The translations under genes were made by a program, and so were the position numbers. 64,000 nt of DNA from Palaemon carinicauda (lineage: Eukaryota > Arthropoda > Malacostraca > Decapoda > Palaemonidae), in assembly GCF_036898095.1 (NCBI RefSeq), contig NC_090759.1, positions 15,482,703 through 15,546,702 of the forward strand, read 5' to 3'. Of this stretch, positions 1 through 10,086 are shown piece by piece. A model generated the notes under the pieces. The model saw nothing but the letters and a program-made list of their open reading frames with translations. It did no database searches and had not been told where the DNA came from. Each line of letters begins with the position of its first letter. The stretch's first letter is position 1.

Positions 1-2
1 CC

Positions 3-1229
3 CAAAATTGCCTAAAAGCCACTCACAAAGTCATCCATTATCTTCAATCTCTAGGCTTCCAGATCAACTTCAAGAAGTCCCGTCTTCTTCCAAAATCGAA
101 GTTCCAATGGCTCGGCCTGCAATGGGATCTTATATCTCATACTCTGTGTCTTCCCAGACCCAAGAGGTTAGAGATTGCAAGGAACACCAAACGCTTTCTC
201 AAAGACAAAGTAAGTTCCAGACGACTCCAAGAGAAGATTCTGGGGTCCCTTCAGTTTGCCTCAGTGACGGATCTTCTTCTGAAGGCAAAATTGAAAGATA
301 TCAATCGTGTCTGGCGTTCGAGGGCGAACCGGAAGCTCCGGGACAGGAAAGTCCGCCTTCCTCCCATTCTACGGGAAAGACTTCTTCCTTGGACAAGAGC
401 AAACAGTCTGTCAAAGTCAGTTCCCCTTCGATTTCCGCCTCCGGAATTAATCATTCACACAGACGCATCCTTATCAGGTTGGGGCGGCTATTCTCAGCTC
501 AAGAAAGTTCAAGGTCTTTGGACTCCCTTGTTCCGCCATTTTCACATCAATGTGCTAGAGGCCATGGCAGTTCTTCTAACCCTGAAACGTCTCGCTCTTC
601 CCAAGAAACAACACCTTCGTCTGGTCCTCGACAGCGAAGTGGTGGTCCGCTGCCTCAACAGAGGCGGGTCAAAGTCAGGGCCTCTGAACCATGTTCTAGT
701 AGCCATATTCTCCCTAGCAGCCTCGAACCGTTGGCATCTTTCAGCTGTCCACCTGGCGGGAGTCCGGAATGTAGTGGCAGACGCCCTGTCCCGGACCTCC
801 CCTCTAGAATCGGAATGGTCACTCGATCTAAAGTCATTTCGGTGGATTCTCTCTCAGGTTCCCGGTCTCCAAGTGGACCTCTTCGCCACGGAATCCAACC
901 ACAAATTGAGAGTATATGTGGCTCCCAATCTAGACCCTCAGGCTTACGCCACAGACGCCATGTCACAGAATTGGGACAACTGGGAAAAGATTTATCTCTT
1001 TCCCCTGGTGAATCTTTTGCTGAAAGTTCTAGACAAACTGAGATCCTTCAAGGGACAAGTAGCCTTGGTCGCACCCAACTGGCCCAAGAGCAACTGGTAT
1101 CCTCTCCTGCGGGAGTTGAGATTATACCCTCACCCGATACCCAATCCGGTTCTGTCTCAGATAGTACAAACACGCGTTGTGTACGCTTTCTCAAACATTC
1201 AGAGCGCCCTAACTTTATGGACTTTATGA
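3..1229 (+). CDS. DIRS reverse transcriptase C-terminus and RNase H (partial, 5' end outside window)
   Basis: The frame is open from the window edge to a stop at 1227-1229. The first ~60 codons match the RT end of copies 1 and 2 (FQWLGLQWDL against FQWLGIQWNL). RNase H follows at about 430-800, with IHTDASLSGWGG (first catalytic Asp), LEAMAVLLTL (Glu), LDSEVVVRCLN (Asp) and VVADALSR. The protein would copy element RNA into DNA and degrade the template. The whole stretch is overlapped by the YR-frame ORF (frame -1 relative to this one), as in the other copies. No internal stop is seen. The start lies upstream of the window. Confidence 0.85.
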   Translation, partial: QNCLKATHKVIHYLQSLGFQINFKKSRLLPKSKFQWLGLQWDLISHTLCLPRPKRLEIARNTKRFLKDKVSSRRLQEKILGSLQFASVTDLLLKAKLKDINRVWRSRANRKLRDRKVRLPPILRERLLPWTRANSLSKSVPLRFPPPELIIHTDASLSGWGGYSQLKKVQGLWTPLFRHFHINVLEAMAVLLTLKRLALPKKQHLRLVLDSEVVVRCLNRGGSKSGPLNHVLVAIFSLAASNRWHLSAVHLAGVRNVVADALSRTSPLESEWSLDLKSFRWILSQVPGLQVDLFATESNHKLRVYVAPNLDPQAYATDAMSQNWDNWEKIYLFPLVNLLLKVLDKLRSFKGQVALVAPNWPKSNWYPLLRELRLYPHPIPNPVLSQIVQTRVVYAFSNIQSALTLWTL

Positions 1230-2191
1230 AGTTTGCGGCTATGCATGGTGCCAATATTGATCCTCAAAACACCTTGTTCCTAGAATCGGATAAACGGGAT
1301 TCCACCATCCGTCAGTATGACTCTGCAGTTAAAAAGTTGGCAAAATTTTTAATAGACTCAGACGTGAACTGTATGAACTTGAACCTTACAGTCACTTTCT
1401 TTAGATCTTTATTAGAATCAGGTCTGGCAGCCAATACTATCACCACTATTAAATCGGCTCTGAAAAAGATCTTCCTAGTGGGTTTTAACATAGACTTAAC
1501 CGACTCTTTGTTAGCTTCAATTCCGAAAGCTTGTGCCAGACTGAAACCGGTTACTCGTCCTACCCCGGTGACCTGGTTCCTTAATGACGTACTCAAATTG
1601 GCTTCTGATACCATTAACAGTTCTTGTGATTACATGCCCCTTCTCAGGAAAACACTTTTCCTAGTGAGCTTGGCTTCCGGGGCAAGAATTTCTGAATTGG
1701 CAGCCTTGTCGAGAGACCCGGGTCATATTGACTTTCTGCCTTCAGGAGAGGTCCTTCTTTCTCCTAACAAATTCTTTTTGGCTAAGAATGAAGACCCTCA
1801 AAACAGATGGACCTCCTGGAAAATTGTTCCCCTCACGCAAGATCCGTCGCTGTGCCCTGTCACTACTCTTAGGTCTTATCTATCCCGGACCTCCTCTAAC
1901 TCCTCGGGGCCTCTATTCGTTAGAGAACAAGGCGGTACCATTACTATTAAAGGGATCAGGCAACAAATTTTGTATTTTATTAAACAAGCTAACCCTGACT
2001 CTTTTCCTCTTGCACATGATATCAGGGCGGTTGCCACCTCGGTGAACTTCTTTCACCACATGAATTTTACAGACCTTTCCAGGTATACAGGGTGGAAATC
2101 ACCGTCAGTGTTCAAGAAACACTACCTTAAACATTTGGAAGCCCTAAAATTTTCTACAGTAGCCGCAGGGAGCGTAGTTACTCACGAGTAA
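8..2191 (+). CDS. DIRS tyrosine recombinase (YR) ORF with long RT/RNase H-overlapping N-terminal frame
   Basis: The recombinase proper lies at about 1210-2191: an N-terminal core-binding part (STIRQYDSAVKKLAKFL), then the catalytic part with SGARISELAALS (first Arg), LAHDIRAVATS (His-x-x-Arg) and TGWKSPSVFKKHYLKH (Trp and the nucleophilic Tyr). It is expected to join the circular DNA intermediate to a target without target duplication. The preceding ~1.2 kb of the same frame overlaps RT/RNase H entirely and is Ser/Pro/Arg-rich. Whether that part is translated is unknown. The true start cannot be fixed; position 8 is only where the open frame is first seen with a possible start codon. Confidence 0.82.
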   Translation: MPKSHSQSHPLSSISRLPDQLQEVPSSSKIEVPMARPAMGSYISYSVSSQTQEVRDCKEHQTLSQRQSKFQTTPREDSGVPSVCLSDGSSSEGKIERYQSCLAFEGEPEAPGQESPPSSHSTGKTSSLDKSKQSVKVSSPSISASGINHSHRRILIRLGRLFSAQESSRSLDSLVPPFSHQCARGHGSSSNPETSRSSQETTPSSGPRQRSGGPLPQQRRVKVRASEPCSSSHILPSSLEPLASFSCPPGGSPECSGRRPVPDLPSRIGMVTRSKVISVDSLSGSRSPSGPLRHGIQPQIESICGSQSRPSGLRHRRHVTELGQLGKDLSLSPGESFAESSRQTEILQGTSSLGRTQLAQEQLVSSPAGVEIIPSPDTQSGSVSDSTNTRCVRFLKHSERPNFMDFMKFAAMHGANIDPQNTLFLESDKRDSTIRQYDSAVKKLAKFLIDSDVNCMNLNLTVTFFRSLLESGLAANTITTIKSALKKIFLVGFNIDLTDSLLASIPKACARLKPVTRPTPVTWFLNDVLKLASDTINSSCDYMPLLRKTLFLVSLASGARISELAALSRDPGHIDFLPSGEVLLSPNKFFLAKNEDPQNRWTSWKIVPLTQDPSLCPVTTLRSYLSRTSSNSSGPLFVREQGGTITIKGIRQQILYFIKQANPDSFPLAHDIRAVATSVNFFHHMNFTDLSRYTGWKSPSVFKKHYLKHLEALKFSTVAAGSVVTHE

Positions 2192-2496
2192 CTCACAGGT
2201 TAATGCCTTGACTCTTTATCTCTCCCTCTTACCTGCCTCATTTATACCCTATTGTATTCGTTGGTCTCGCACCTGAATACTGTTATTATATTTGTAAATT
2301 CTATGCTCCTGAGTATCTGTATATATTATCACTCACGGCATTATTATACCTACCTTATTGGATTTATGTTCATATTTAAGATACCCTTATAATTGTTTTT
2401 TGGTACTCATCTCTGATTAAAGCATCCTGTATTTCTCTTACGCTTATGTTTTTTCCTTTATTTTGCAAGTTTGGTGACATTTTTCTCTTGTATAGA
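2192..2496 (+). other. 3' untranslated stretch of DIRS D0
   Basis: AT-rich sequence between the YR stop and the internal complementary region. No ORF, RNA gene or clear polyadenylation hexamer stands out. It is placed as the 3' untranslated part because the equivalent stretch of copies 1 and 2 holds their poly(A) signals. Confidence 0.5.
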
Positions 2497-2587
2497 TTCA
2501 CTGGGCGGCACAGGTTCGAGCCCAGAAAAGGGATTTTGACGTAGGAAAAATCTATTTCTGGGCGAAGGACCTGTGCCGCCCAGTGAA
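2497..2587 (+). repeat. Internal complementary region (ICR) of DIRS D0
   Basis: A near-palindromic block. It starts with TTCACTGGGCGGCACAGG, passes through GGGATTTTGACGTAGG near 2529-2545 and ends with the reverse complement of its start. Its second half is the reverse complement of the element's right end at 2868-2930. The first half should correspond to the left end, which is outside the window. In DIRS elements such a region is complementary to both ends joined and templates circularisation. Confidence 0.75.
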
Positions 2588-2930
2588 CCCTCCCAGCTCC
2601 TCTCCCTTGGAGTCCCCAAACTTTGGGTGCTAAGGAGTTGGGTTCTGAGCGGATGCATTGTAGTAGTACCGAGTGAGGTTGAACGGCTCTCCTCTATTGG
2701 GGTTCTCTGTCGTGGATTAATCTAAATAGTGCGGGACCTCTGGAATATACGCCCAATTTTATACCGACACCAATAGGTGAGCGAGCTAGTTAACCTAGCA
2801 CTCCTTTACATTTTTTCTCTGGTATATTTAGCAGTAAATTACCTAAGAATAAGTGCTAAATGGAGCTTATTCACTGGGCGGCACAGGTCCTTCGCCCAGA
2901 AATAGATTTTTCCTACGTCAAAATCCCTTT
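2588..2930 (+). repeat. Right terminal region of DIRS D0
   Basis: Non-coding sequence from the ICR to the right end. The last ~60 bases (2868-2930) repeat the ICR in inverted orientation, including TCCTACGTCAAAATCCC. The element ends at a T-run, and DNA of another DIRS follows directly. Confidence 0.7.
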
Positions 2931-3411
2931 TTTGGGTGAGATAGCCATGTCGTCCTGATGGACCCCGCCCTCCTTTCTATGAAAGCCCTTGGCAGGTTCC
3001 CTCCCGATATTACTGTATCTAAAAGTACCGGCTTAACGCTACAAAGGAATAAAGATGGCTGACGATTGTGGCGCCATCTGAGTACTCAAACAGTAACGGA
3101 GGAGGAGAATTTTGTAACGGCTCCTCTTTTATTTTGCCACTTTCCCCCTCGAAGCGTAAACGGTATGCGGGGTGCAGATTGCTATGTGGCGTGTCAAGAA
3201 TACGTCCCCTGATATTATGCGATATCCTTAAAGGAAACTTTAAGGATATTCGCGCCAGGAGTTAGAATTCTGGAGAACTTTTAGTTAAATTCTCTGGGAA
3301 TATCACTGTAGTCAAATATACCCTAGAAAGCTACTGAAAGGAACCTTCCATCAGGGCGACATGGCTATCTCACCCAGAATTAGATTTTTCGCTTCGCTCA
3401 AAATCCGTTTT
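2931..3411 (+). mobile_element. Right end of a second DIRS element (A), interrupted by D0
   Basis: It begins inside the ICR core (TTTTTGGGTGAGATAGCCATG) and runs through an ITR of the same type as copy 3: GTGCAGATTGCTATGTGGCG, GGAGTTAGAATTCTGG and TTAAATTCTCTGGGAATATC. It ends with ATGGCTATCTCACCC and TTCGCTTCGCTCAAAATCCG, the right-end module also seen at 43,929 and 44,430. D0 has therefore landed in the ICR of element A. The rest of A would lie left of the window. Confidence 0.7.
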
Positions 3412-4379
3412 ATTCTTATAACCAGATACGTAACTCGCCTCTAACAATGACGATTATCTTGATAAATGACGATGAAACACCTGTGCTGTATGATGGAGGT
3501 GAAGAAGATGAAGATGATTTACTGCACAGGTTAATGAGAGCTTTACTGCTCCTCAAGTGACGCCTATCGGCAGTTGATAGAGGCGGTGGATCGTCAACAA
3601 CAGCTTCTGATAGACCTGGAGAAACTATTTTATAATAAAAAGCATAAGAAAACAGCTAAAAGTTCCACGCAGCAAGACTAAGCAACGTAAGGAAGCGAGA
3701 GAGAACAATGAATGCGGTCTCCCTTTGCGGGGCGCACGGCAGGGAGAGATGCTGAGTAAAGCGTCTCGGCCAATCAGCTTGCGAGATTCTGGAGTCAAGA
3801 TGGCCAGCAACTCAGAGAGGTGGATTTTGAGTTGCGCGCCATCTCCGTGTTGATACCTGATGTTCTACTGTACTCTCCCTGCCTTCTGCTAGTGCCTGCG
3901 TAACTCTCACAAAATTTCTTCTAATTTTTTATGAATATTTTTGAAAATCCGCGATGCACCGAGACCGCAAAATTTGAGACGCAAAATGGCGAGGGATTAC
4001 TGTACCCCTATAAATAGCGGAGGGTTTGTATTTGCGCCAGAAATATTCAATTCTGAGTGATTTGGAGACATGAGCCGCCGCCTTCAGCCATGCTTCAACT
4101 GCGGACAATTAACGGACGTTTAGCGCAAAAACACAAGGGTGGAGACGCGAAATTCTCCAACACAAAAGGAATTGATACTCAACTTAAGCGATGAGGAAGA
4201 ATCAGAGGCATCCATGGTCTCAAAAACACACTGAAAAACTTGAAAACAAGCAGAAACTCCTGACACAAATCTGTTAAGATGGCGCTGCTAGAAGGAATAA
4301 CGAACCAGTGAACATGTTTTCAACACACTGGGATCGGAGTTGTAACAGCTATCTCGCTCACATATCCAATCCTATCCCA
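3412..4379. other. Non-coding stretch without recognised gene
   Basis: Mixed-composition DNA between two DIRS relics. Short open stretches on both strands show no domain. The only structured item is a solo terminal-repeat-like end at 3941-4002. Confidence 0.5.
3941..4002 (-). repeat. Solo pogo/Tigger-like terminal repeat end
   Basis: Read on the minus strand it starts CAGTAATCCCTCGCC and continues with two CG-containing blocks and TCGCGGATTTTCA, flanked by TA. This resembles the TIR of the MITE at 58,768-59,400 (CAGTGAACCCTCG and TCGCGG). No partner TIR was found nearby, so it may be a broken copy or a chance resemblance. Confidence 0.35.
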
Positions 4380-4607
4380 TATCCTTCGAGACAAGGTTAA
4401 CTCTATTCGGAGAAGGATAGCTGTGGCTTGTTTTAAACACTTCCCTTTTTCATACTCGATATCTCTCAAGATATTCACCCTAGGGGATAGAACCCTGTGA
4501 TACTTCAATGGTAAAATTCTCTGGTATATCATGCGCAGAAATATCCCAAGTAGAAATCTCCCTTTGAGAAACATCCATCGGTACAACATGGCTCGAGCCC
4601 AAAAAAG
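4380..4607 (-). mobile_element. Diverged DIRS terminal repeat relic
   Basis: Aligns by eye with the copy 3 terminus: GTTAACTCTATTCGG, a gap, AAAATTCTCTGGTATATC, then CATCCATCGGTACAACATGG and CTCGAGCCCAAAA. Those last motifs are the reverse complement of a DIRS left end, so the parent element was on the minus strand. No DIRS coding sequence was recognised beside it. Confidence 0.5.
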
Positions 4608-5252
4608 GGGGTATGATTCTTTATAGGCTGCTGGACTTGGGAGCAGTGCTCTGATTGGCTGTTGCATGCCCGGTCCAGGCAACCTATCCTGTTGCTGAAT
4701 TAGAGATGGGTGTGGTGGGAATGCCGTAGTAAACCAGTAAGGTACAATAGGAGCTTCACCTGAGATGGAGTGATTTCTGGTATTGGCTCGACTGTTTCAA
4801 ATGGTCTATGATTGGTCACGGTACTCACCGAGACAGCTAAATATTCAGGCTGTTCTCTAGTTGACCTATGTCTGTTGCACTTTATTGATGGCAGTTGGGT
4901 CACTGCCTTATTGGTTTTGATTACATGACACTGCTTTAGTATTAGACCTCTTGCAAGGGGGTAGAAGGAACATTACTTGGGTTGTATTAAGGCTGCGTTT
5001 TTCTTTTCATATCCGAAGGGTCTCGAGGATACACAACCGGTGATTGGTCTGTGCCTCCAATTATGTATTTCGATATTTGCAATGTCCCAATTTTTTATAT
5101 CCTATGGCATTACAAGGTGTAGCTTGATAAGTACTGTACAGTTATCATCTGCCTTACTGCACAAAGCTATTTTTTTTTAGTATAGTTATAGTTTGCTCCG
5201 TCTCATACTGCTGGTCCTGGTTCTCAAACCAGTAATCTACGGTCTTCTTTAT
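4608..5252. other. Non-coding stretch, nothing recognised
   Basis: AT-rich sequence with short chance ORFs only. No repeat structure or domain was recognised. Confidence 0.4.
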
Positions 5253-5512
5253 TTAGCAGTTATTTGTGGTCTTCTTTATTTCGCAGTTGACCTGCTTGTT
5301 GGAGTACTGGTTGTTAATGAGGACTTGGGCCACACTGTCCAGTTCCTCATGGGTACACATGCAAGCAGACCAGTATGACTTGGCCCTCTTAATGATGGCT
5401 TTCTTGATTGTGGTTTTATATAATGTTGGGCACTTACTGTCTCCATTAACACACACTCCCATTTTTCTTCTATTTGAAGTACTGTATGTACTATGGCTCC
5501 CAACTGATGGAA
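5253..5512 (-). pseudogene. Decayed Penelope-like retroelement fragment (tentative)
   Basis: In one minus-strand frame the residues TLYKTTIKKAIIKRAK, then CTHEELDSVAQVLINN and QYSNKQVNCEIKK resemble the segment behind the reverse transcriptase of Penelope-like elements, where a spacing of conserved Leu followed by NGY/NNQY and a basic helix is typical. No catalytic motif is visible and the frame ends quickly on both sides. Another retroelement class is possible. Confidence 0.4.
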
Positions 5513-7687
5513 TTAACTGGCCAAGAAAAAAAAAGTATTTTTATTTTAGAGGTCAATAAGTCAAACTGCTTGATTCGGTTAAAACTAATACTTTATTAAA
5601 AGATAAGGCTTTATAAGCTTTTCTCTGCCTACAGCACTATTATTACAAGTATTCTAGTGCTTTTGGACAAATAACTTAAAATGATGAGTGCAAAGAGAAA
5701 TGCAAATAAAGATTGCTTTGGCTTTTAAAATTAATAAAGCAGAGAATGCTTTGCCCTTGGCTTTTAAAATTAATAAAGCTATCTATAAAATATTTTTCCG
5801 ATTGAAAAAAAAAACTTATTAGCTAAATATATTAAAACTTGTAAAGCTCCTGATCTGAATATATACATTCATGAATAAAAGATAGAGAAAGGAAGACTTC
5901 ATAATTTCAAGTGATAAAGAAGGTAATTAGCAATTTAGTTAGAAATGTTCTTCAAAACAGCTTTTTGGTTAATCACAATTTCAACGACCGGTTGATGCAG
6001 CTGATAAGTTGTTCAGGTCTTGTCCGTTTTCTTGTGACCTAGAAAGGTAGAGAGTCATTAATACATTAAGATGGCCATTGAATTTATATTTACTTCTACT
6101 TCTCACTAAGGCAATTGGGATCTTGAAAAAATGTATAAAGGGCACCATACTGAAGTGAATATAAAATATTTTTCACTATGTTGCTACTAACACTTCATCC
6201 TTCAATAAATTTAAGTAAGTGATATTTGTGGTGAAAATTCTGGTGAGAATGATGAATGTTAATGTTATAAGAACATCGTAAAGGATAATTTAATCGTTAT
6301 GCTTGAGCAATATATACTGATATTTCTATTTCAATGGTATTTGTCTAAATATTCTAAAGTAAAACATACTTATTTTCATGCAGTGCACATTAAAATAAAA
6401 TTAAAGGCTAAGGCATTATTGTTGCACTACTCTAAATGTAGGAGTAATACTAGTAACCAAATTTACTGCTTTGAATAGGCTAATACTGCACTGTACTTTG
6501 ATAGAGAACCTAGGGACATATTTCACTGTAATCACCACACGTTAATAGATAAGAAAAATAGGGTTTCATTCTGTCATTTGTTAATTAATGCCTCTTAAGA
6601 AGATACAAAACTTAAATAAATCCTTGCGTAGATTTGTAGATTTTTGGGACTATATCTAATACCACAACACAGCTGAACAATAAATGAAGCCAGATGTATG
6701 AAAAAGTTCATTTATTCCACTTAAATTTTAATTATTTTTAATAATTACCATTCTGGTTAAACAACTAAAAGCTATAACTGATGGGGAAATATTGATATCA
6801 TTTGAACAAGAGTTGAAATCCTGTGGATTTGAACATATTCCTTACCTAAGCAATGTCTTGTTAGTTGTAGGAATCTGTATAAATAGCACAGTACTTTATT
6901 GAACATTTATTTCTTGGTTTGATGTTTGGTGTCCCAATTTATGAAATACCTACCAAGATGTTCCATTATAAAGTTACCATGCTTATGCCAGATCAGAAAT
7001 TTCAAACTAATGAAATAGGGACTAATATCAATGAAAAACTAGCATTACTCTTCTGCAAAAGAATAATAGTTGTGTCCCTAGGTTATAGAAATTGTTAAAT
7101 AGTAATCATGATCTTACTTAGAAGTATAGGAAATGTTTAATCTACAGAAGTCTAAAATCCGCTATGCTGTATTCATCTTATTTTATTTAATGTACATCTG
7201 CATCATGATATGGTTTCAAATGTATGAAAATTTAGTAACAGAAATTCCTAAAAACATCCTGAACCTCAAAAGAATATGGTAAATCCATTAAAATAAACTT
7301 GAACAAAAGTTACTGTATTCATGTTTTAAGAATTATCTGTCATGCAGATGTACATAAAGGAAGAGATGAGTATAAAGTAAATGCTGTATATTATACAGGT
7401 TCAAAACACTTAAAAAATTCAAAATGTTCTAAGATCTTACTCAAATTATCATTCTTTAATACGAAGAATCTAATATGATCTAAATAGTGTGTTAATAATA
7501 AACAGTTTCAGCAGTAAATTCCTAAGAGCAATAATCACGATCCTCATACCATGTTCAAATTATTCTAACAATTGTAGATTTATTAGAACTGGATTGTATA
7601 TACTGGGGGAAAATGCAGTCAGTTCTAGTACAACAGACAAATAAATGATAACCATATAATAACCATACACCAAAAAATTTCAACATG
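5513..7687. other. AT-rich non-coding region beyond the NuMA-like gene 3' end
   Basis: About 2.2 kb with stops in every frame. The only oddity seen is a short direct duplication around 5718-5780 (TTGGCTTTTAAAATTAATAA twice, 39 bp apart). No gene was recognised. Confidence 0.5.
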
Positions 7688-7693
7688 TTTATT
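7688..7693 (-). terminator. Candidate polyadenylation signal AATAAA of the NuMA-like gene
   Basis: AATAAA on the minus strand, about 67 bases past the stop codon at 7762-7760, followed by a GT-rich stretch (TTTTTTGGTGTATGG). This suits a cleavage site near 7670. The surroundings are AT-rich, so the hexamer could occur by chance. Confidence 0.4.
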
Positions 7694-7759
7694 ACATATT
7701 CATGCAAGTATCAAATATACTTTTAAAAGTTAAAATTACAAGTAATCAGTTACAAGTCA

Positions 7760-7972
7760 TCAGAACATTCTATTTTCAAGGCTTTCAAAACAGCGAAGCA
7801 ACAGAAGCTCAAAAATTAATATCATAGCAGATAAAAAGCTCATAATGCAGTGAAAAACAAACCTCATTGATGCTGACAACACATTGTAATTTCTGGAACC
7901 AAACGGCTTACGGAATATCCTTAATTTTGAACTGCCAGTAGAGCCTACACTTCCCTCTAGTCCCTTTGGTGT
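7760..7972 (-). CDS. NUMA1: Probable last exon of the NuMA/Mud-like gene, with optional hydrophobic tail
   Basis: A good acceptor (CTCTAACAG) at 7974-7973 opens a phase-0 frame of 70 codons ending at a TGA (7762-7760). It fits the phase-0 donor of the exon at 16,555. The first ~37 residues are basic and Ser/Gly-rich (TPKGLEGSVGSTGSSKLRIF, then RKPFGSRNYNV). FRKP also occurs at the start of the exon at 29,524. After Arg37 comes a strongly hydrophobic run (FVFHCIMSFLSAMILIFELL), either a C-terminal membrane-anchor-like tail or intron read-through past a weak donor (GTTTGT at 7862). The phase match and acceptor support an exon; the exact 3' end is open. Confidence 0.55.
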   Translation of the reverse strand, partial: TPKGLEGSVGSTGSSKLRIFRKPFGSRNYNVLSASMRFVFHCIMSFLSAMILIFELLLLRCFESLENRMF

Positions 7973-10086
7973 CTGTTAGAGGTAAGTAGTAGGGTTATTG
8001 TGACTGGGGTTAGTTATGTTAAATACTTACTTCTACAGACCCCAAAATAATGTACTGCTGTACAATAATTCAGTAAAACATTACATATTTAACAAAATGG
8101 AATGGAATACATTAAAGAAATTCCACTTGAATTAGGATTACTTCCCATTACAAGAAATAAAAAGTTATCTTCTATACTGACAACTGTACATTAAAGGAGT
8201 CCAAAGACCAACTCTTGTGAGTTACTCATACAAATTTATGCTATATACATTTGGAGTGAACAATGCAACATTTAAAGATTTCTATAACGGTATTAGTAAT
8301 GTACTTAATACTTATCTGGCTGTTAACAAGACTACATCTAGACTACACCCAAATTCATACGTAAAAAACAAACTGTCAATCTCTCTAAGAGTGAAATGAA
8401 AATATCTGTTAGAAAACAGTGTTAAAAATGTGATTTGGATAATAGTGTATATCACAGGTTCTTGGACACAAAAAAATACATTGCAATTCATCCCTCAATT
8501 ATGCAATTTGGCAATGAAGATGAAAAATTGCAGTTATTGCTACTTCCATCAAAATTATGCTTCTTAAAAGATAAAAAATACTAAAGAACCGACAAATTCC
8601 AATTATATTTTCCAATTCATCACCAACATACAAGATACTATATAAAAACATAACTAAATTGGGGTTCAAAACTGACTGACTAATATAAAATACCCAAATA
8701 ATAAAATAATTTATGAAACTACAGGCCTTTTAACTGCAACATGGGAATCTTCAGCTTTGCACTGACTTTTAAATTATTGTTAGTGAATGCTAAGACAAGA
8801 CCAATACATGCAAAGCTTCTGTCACACATTGCATGGTTACTTGAAATATGATAATGACTTTTAATAAATCTTAATCTGAATCTTAGAAACAATAAATGTA
8901 AGAAAATCTTTTGCATTAGAAATTCATGTCAAGTCAAGCATCCTCATTAACAGCCATGCCTAAAGAGTATAGCATATTTGTTTTCCTAAATATTCTGTTA
9001 TCTAAGAATGTTCAGGATAACTCCACACTCTTGACATCAACAGTTGCATTTAATCTTCATGAGCAGATATAGAGATAGAATAGATGTAAGAATAATTATG
9101 TACAGAAAAACTACTATACTTTTACTTCTGTTTCCCATGCACTAATCATACCAACACTGAATAGTTTAATGGGTACAGTAATTATATCCTACTTTTATTG
9201 TATTTTGGCCCTCAATCTAGTTCATCAGAAGATTTTTTTAAGTTAATATATAAGGCCATTAATGATAATTACATTTTCTTTGGAGCTTCAAAAATTTGTT
9301 CTCTGTCCCAAAAATCCAACTATTTTGTCTTCTATTTGCCCATCCAACTGATTGTATTCTAGGTTAAACTACTCAATGAATGACGGTGTCTGTGGCACTT
9401 GCATATTGAATTTGTGAAAGTAGTACTAAACCATCCATGTCTGGACCAAATAGTGCTTGAGATAATACTTAATGAAACTTATTTTAAGAGGAAACACTAA
9501 AGATTGACATATCTGCAGTTATAAATGAATGTGGCAGAGAACTGTTGAATTGCCAGAGAAGATCAAGGAAAGAATTAAAACAACTAAATTCTTCAAAGAT
9601 TCTCCTTCTGTAATAGCATTGCAATTTAATTTGGTTTTTTCAAAATATTAAAAATTCATGTTGTTGTTGAACTAATTAAAAGACAGAAACTGTATATTTT
9701 CTACAATTCTGTACACACAAAATTGTCCCTATACATTTTATTTATCCATCACATGAAACTTATACATTAGAGAAATGTTATATAGTTTATCAAGAAGCTG
9801 AGAGATCATGGGAATCTACAATACTATACAATATTTACTATCAAAGTGAACTACTGTACATCTATAAATTCCAAATCATCAATGAAACTAAAGCTACTTA
9901 CCAGTTAGTTTTACTTATTTTCTGTTAATAACCTACACTAATGAGAACTACCTTATTAAATATCGTGTATCAATCAAGTACTGCCATTAAAATTTACTCT
10001 CAAGTTTCCCCGACATGTTACTTTTTTAATCCCTTTGGGTTGTAATGACGTTTCGACTGTCATACACATCTAAATAACCAACATGA
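7973..10086 (-). other. Intron sequence, AT-rich, nothing recognised
   Basis: Part of the long intron between the exon at 16,555 and the candidate last exon at 7,972. Only chance ORFs are present. No repeat was recognised before the LINE at 10,087. Confidence 0.45.

Larger units (their letters stand above)
1..2930 (+). mobile_element. DIRS-type tyrosine-recombinase retrotransposon D0, 3' part
   Basis: This is the 3' half of a DIRS element that enters from outside the window. It holds the end of RT, RNase H, YR, an internal complementary region at about 2497-2587 and the right terminal region ending near 2930. It is a different family from copies 1 and 2: its termini carry the motif CACTGGGCGGCACAGG rather than CCATCAGGACGCCATGG. 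Both main frames are open to their natural ends, so this copy looks younger or better preserved than most others here. The 5' half (gag, left end) is not visible. Confidence 0.85.

Noticed and set aside
5193..5559. Plus-strand hydrophobic ORFs resembling a membrane protein
   Set aside because: Antisense to the Penelope-like relic; no start context or conservation seen.
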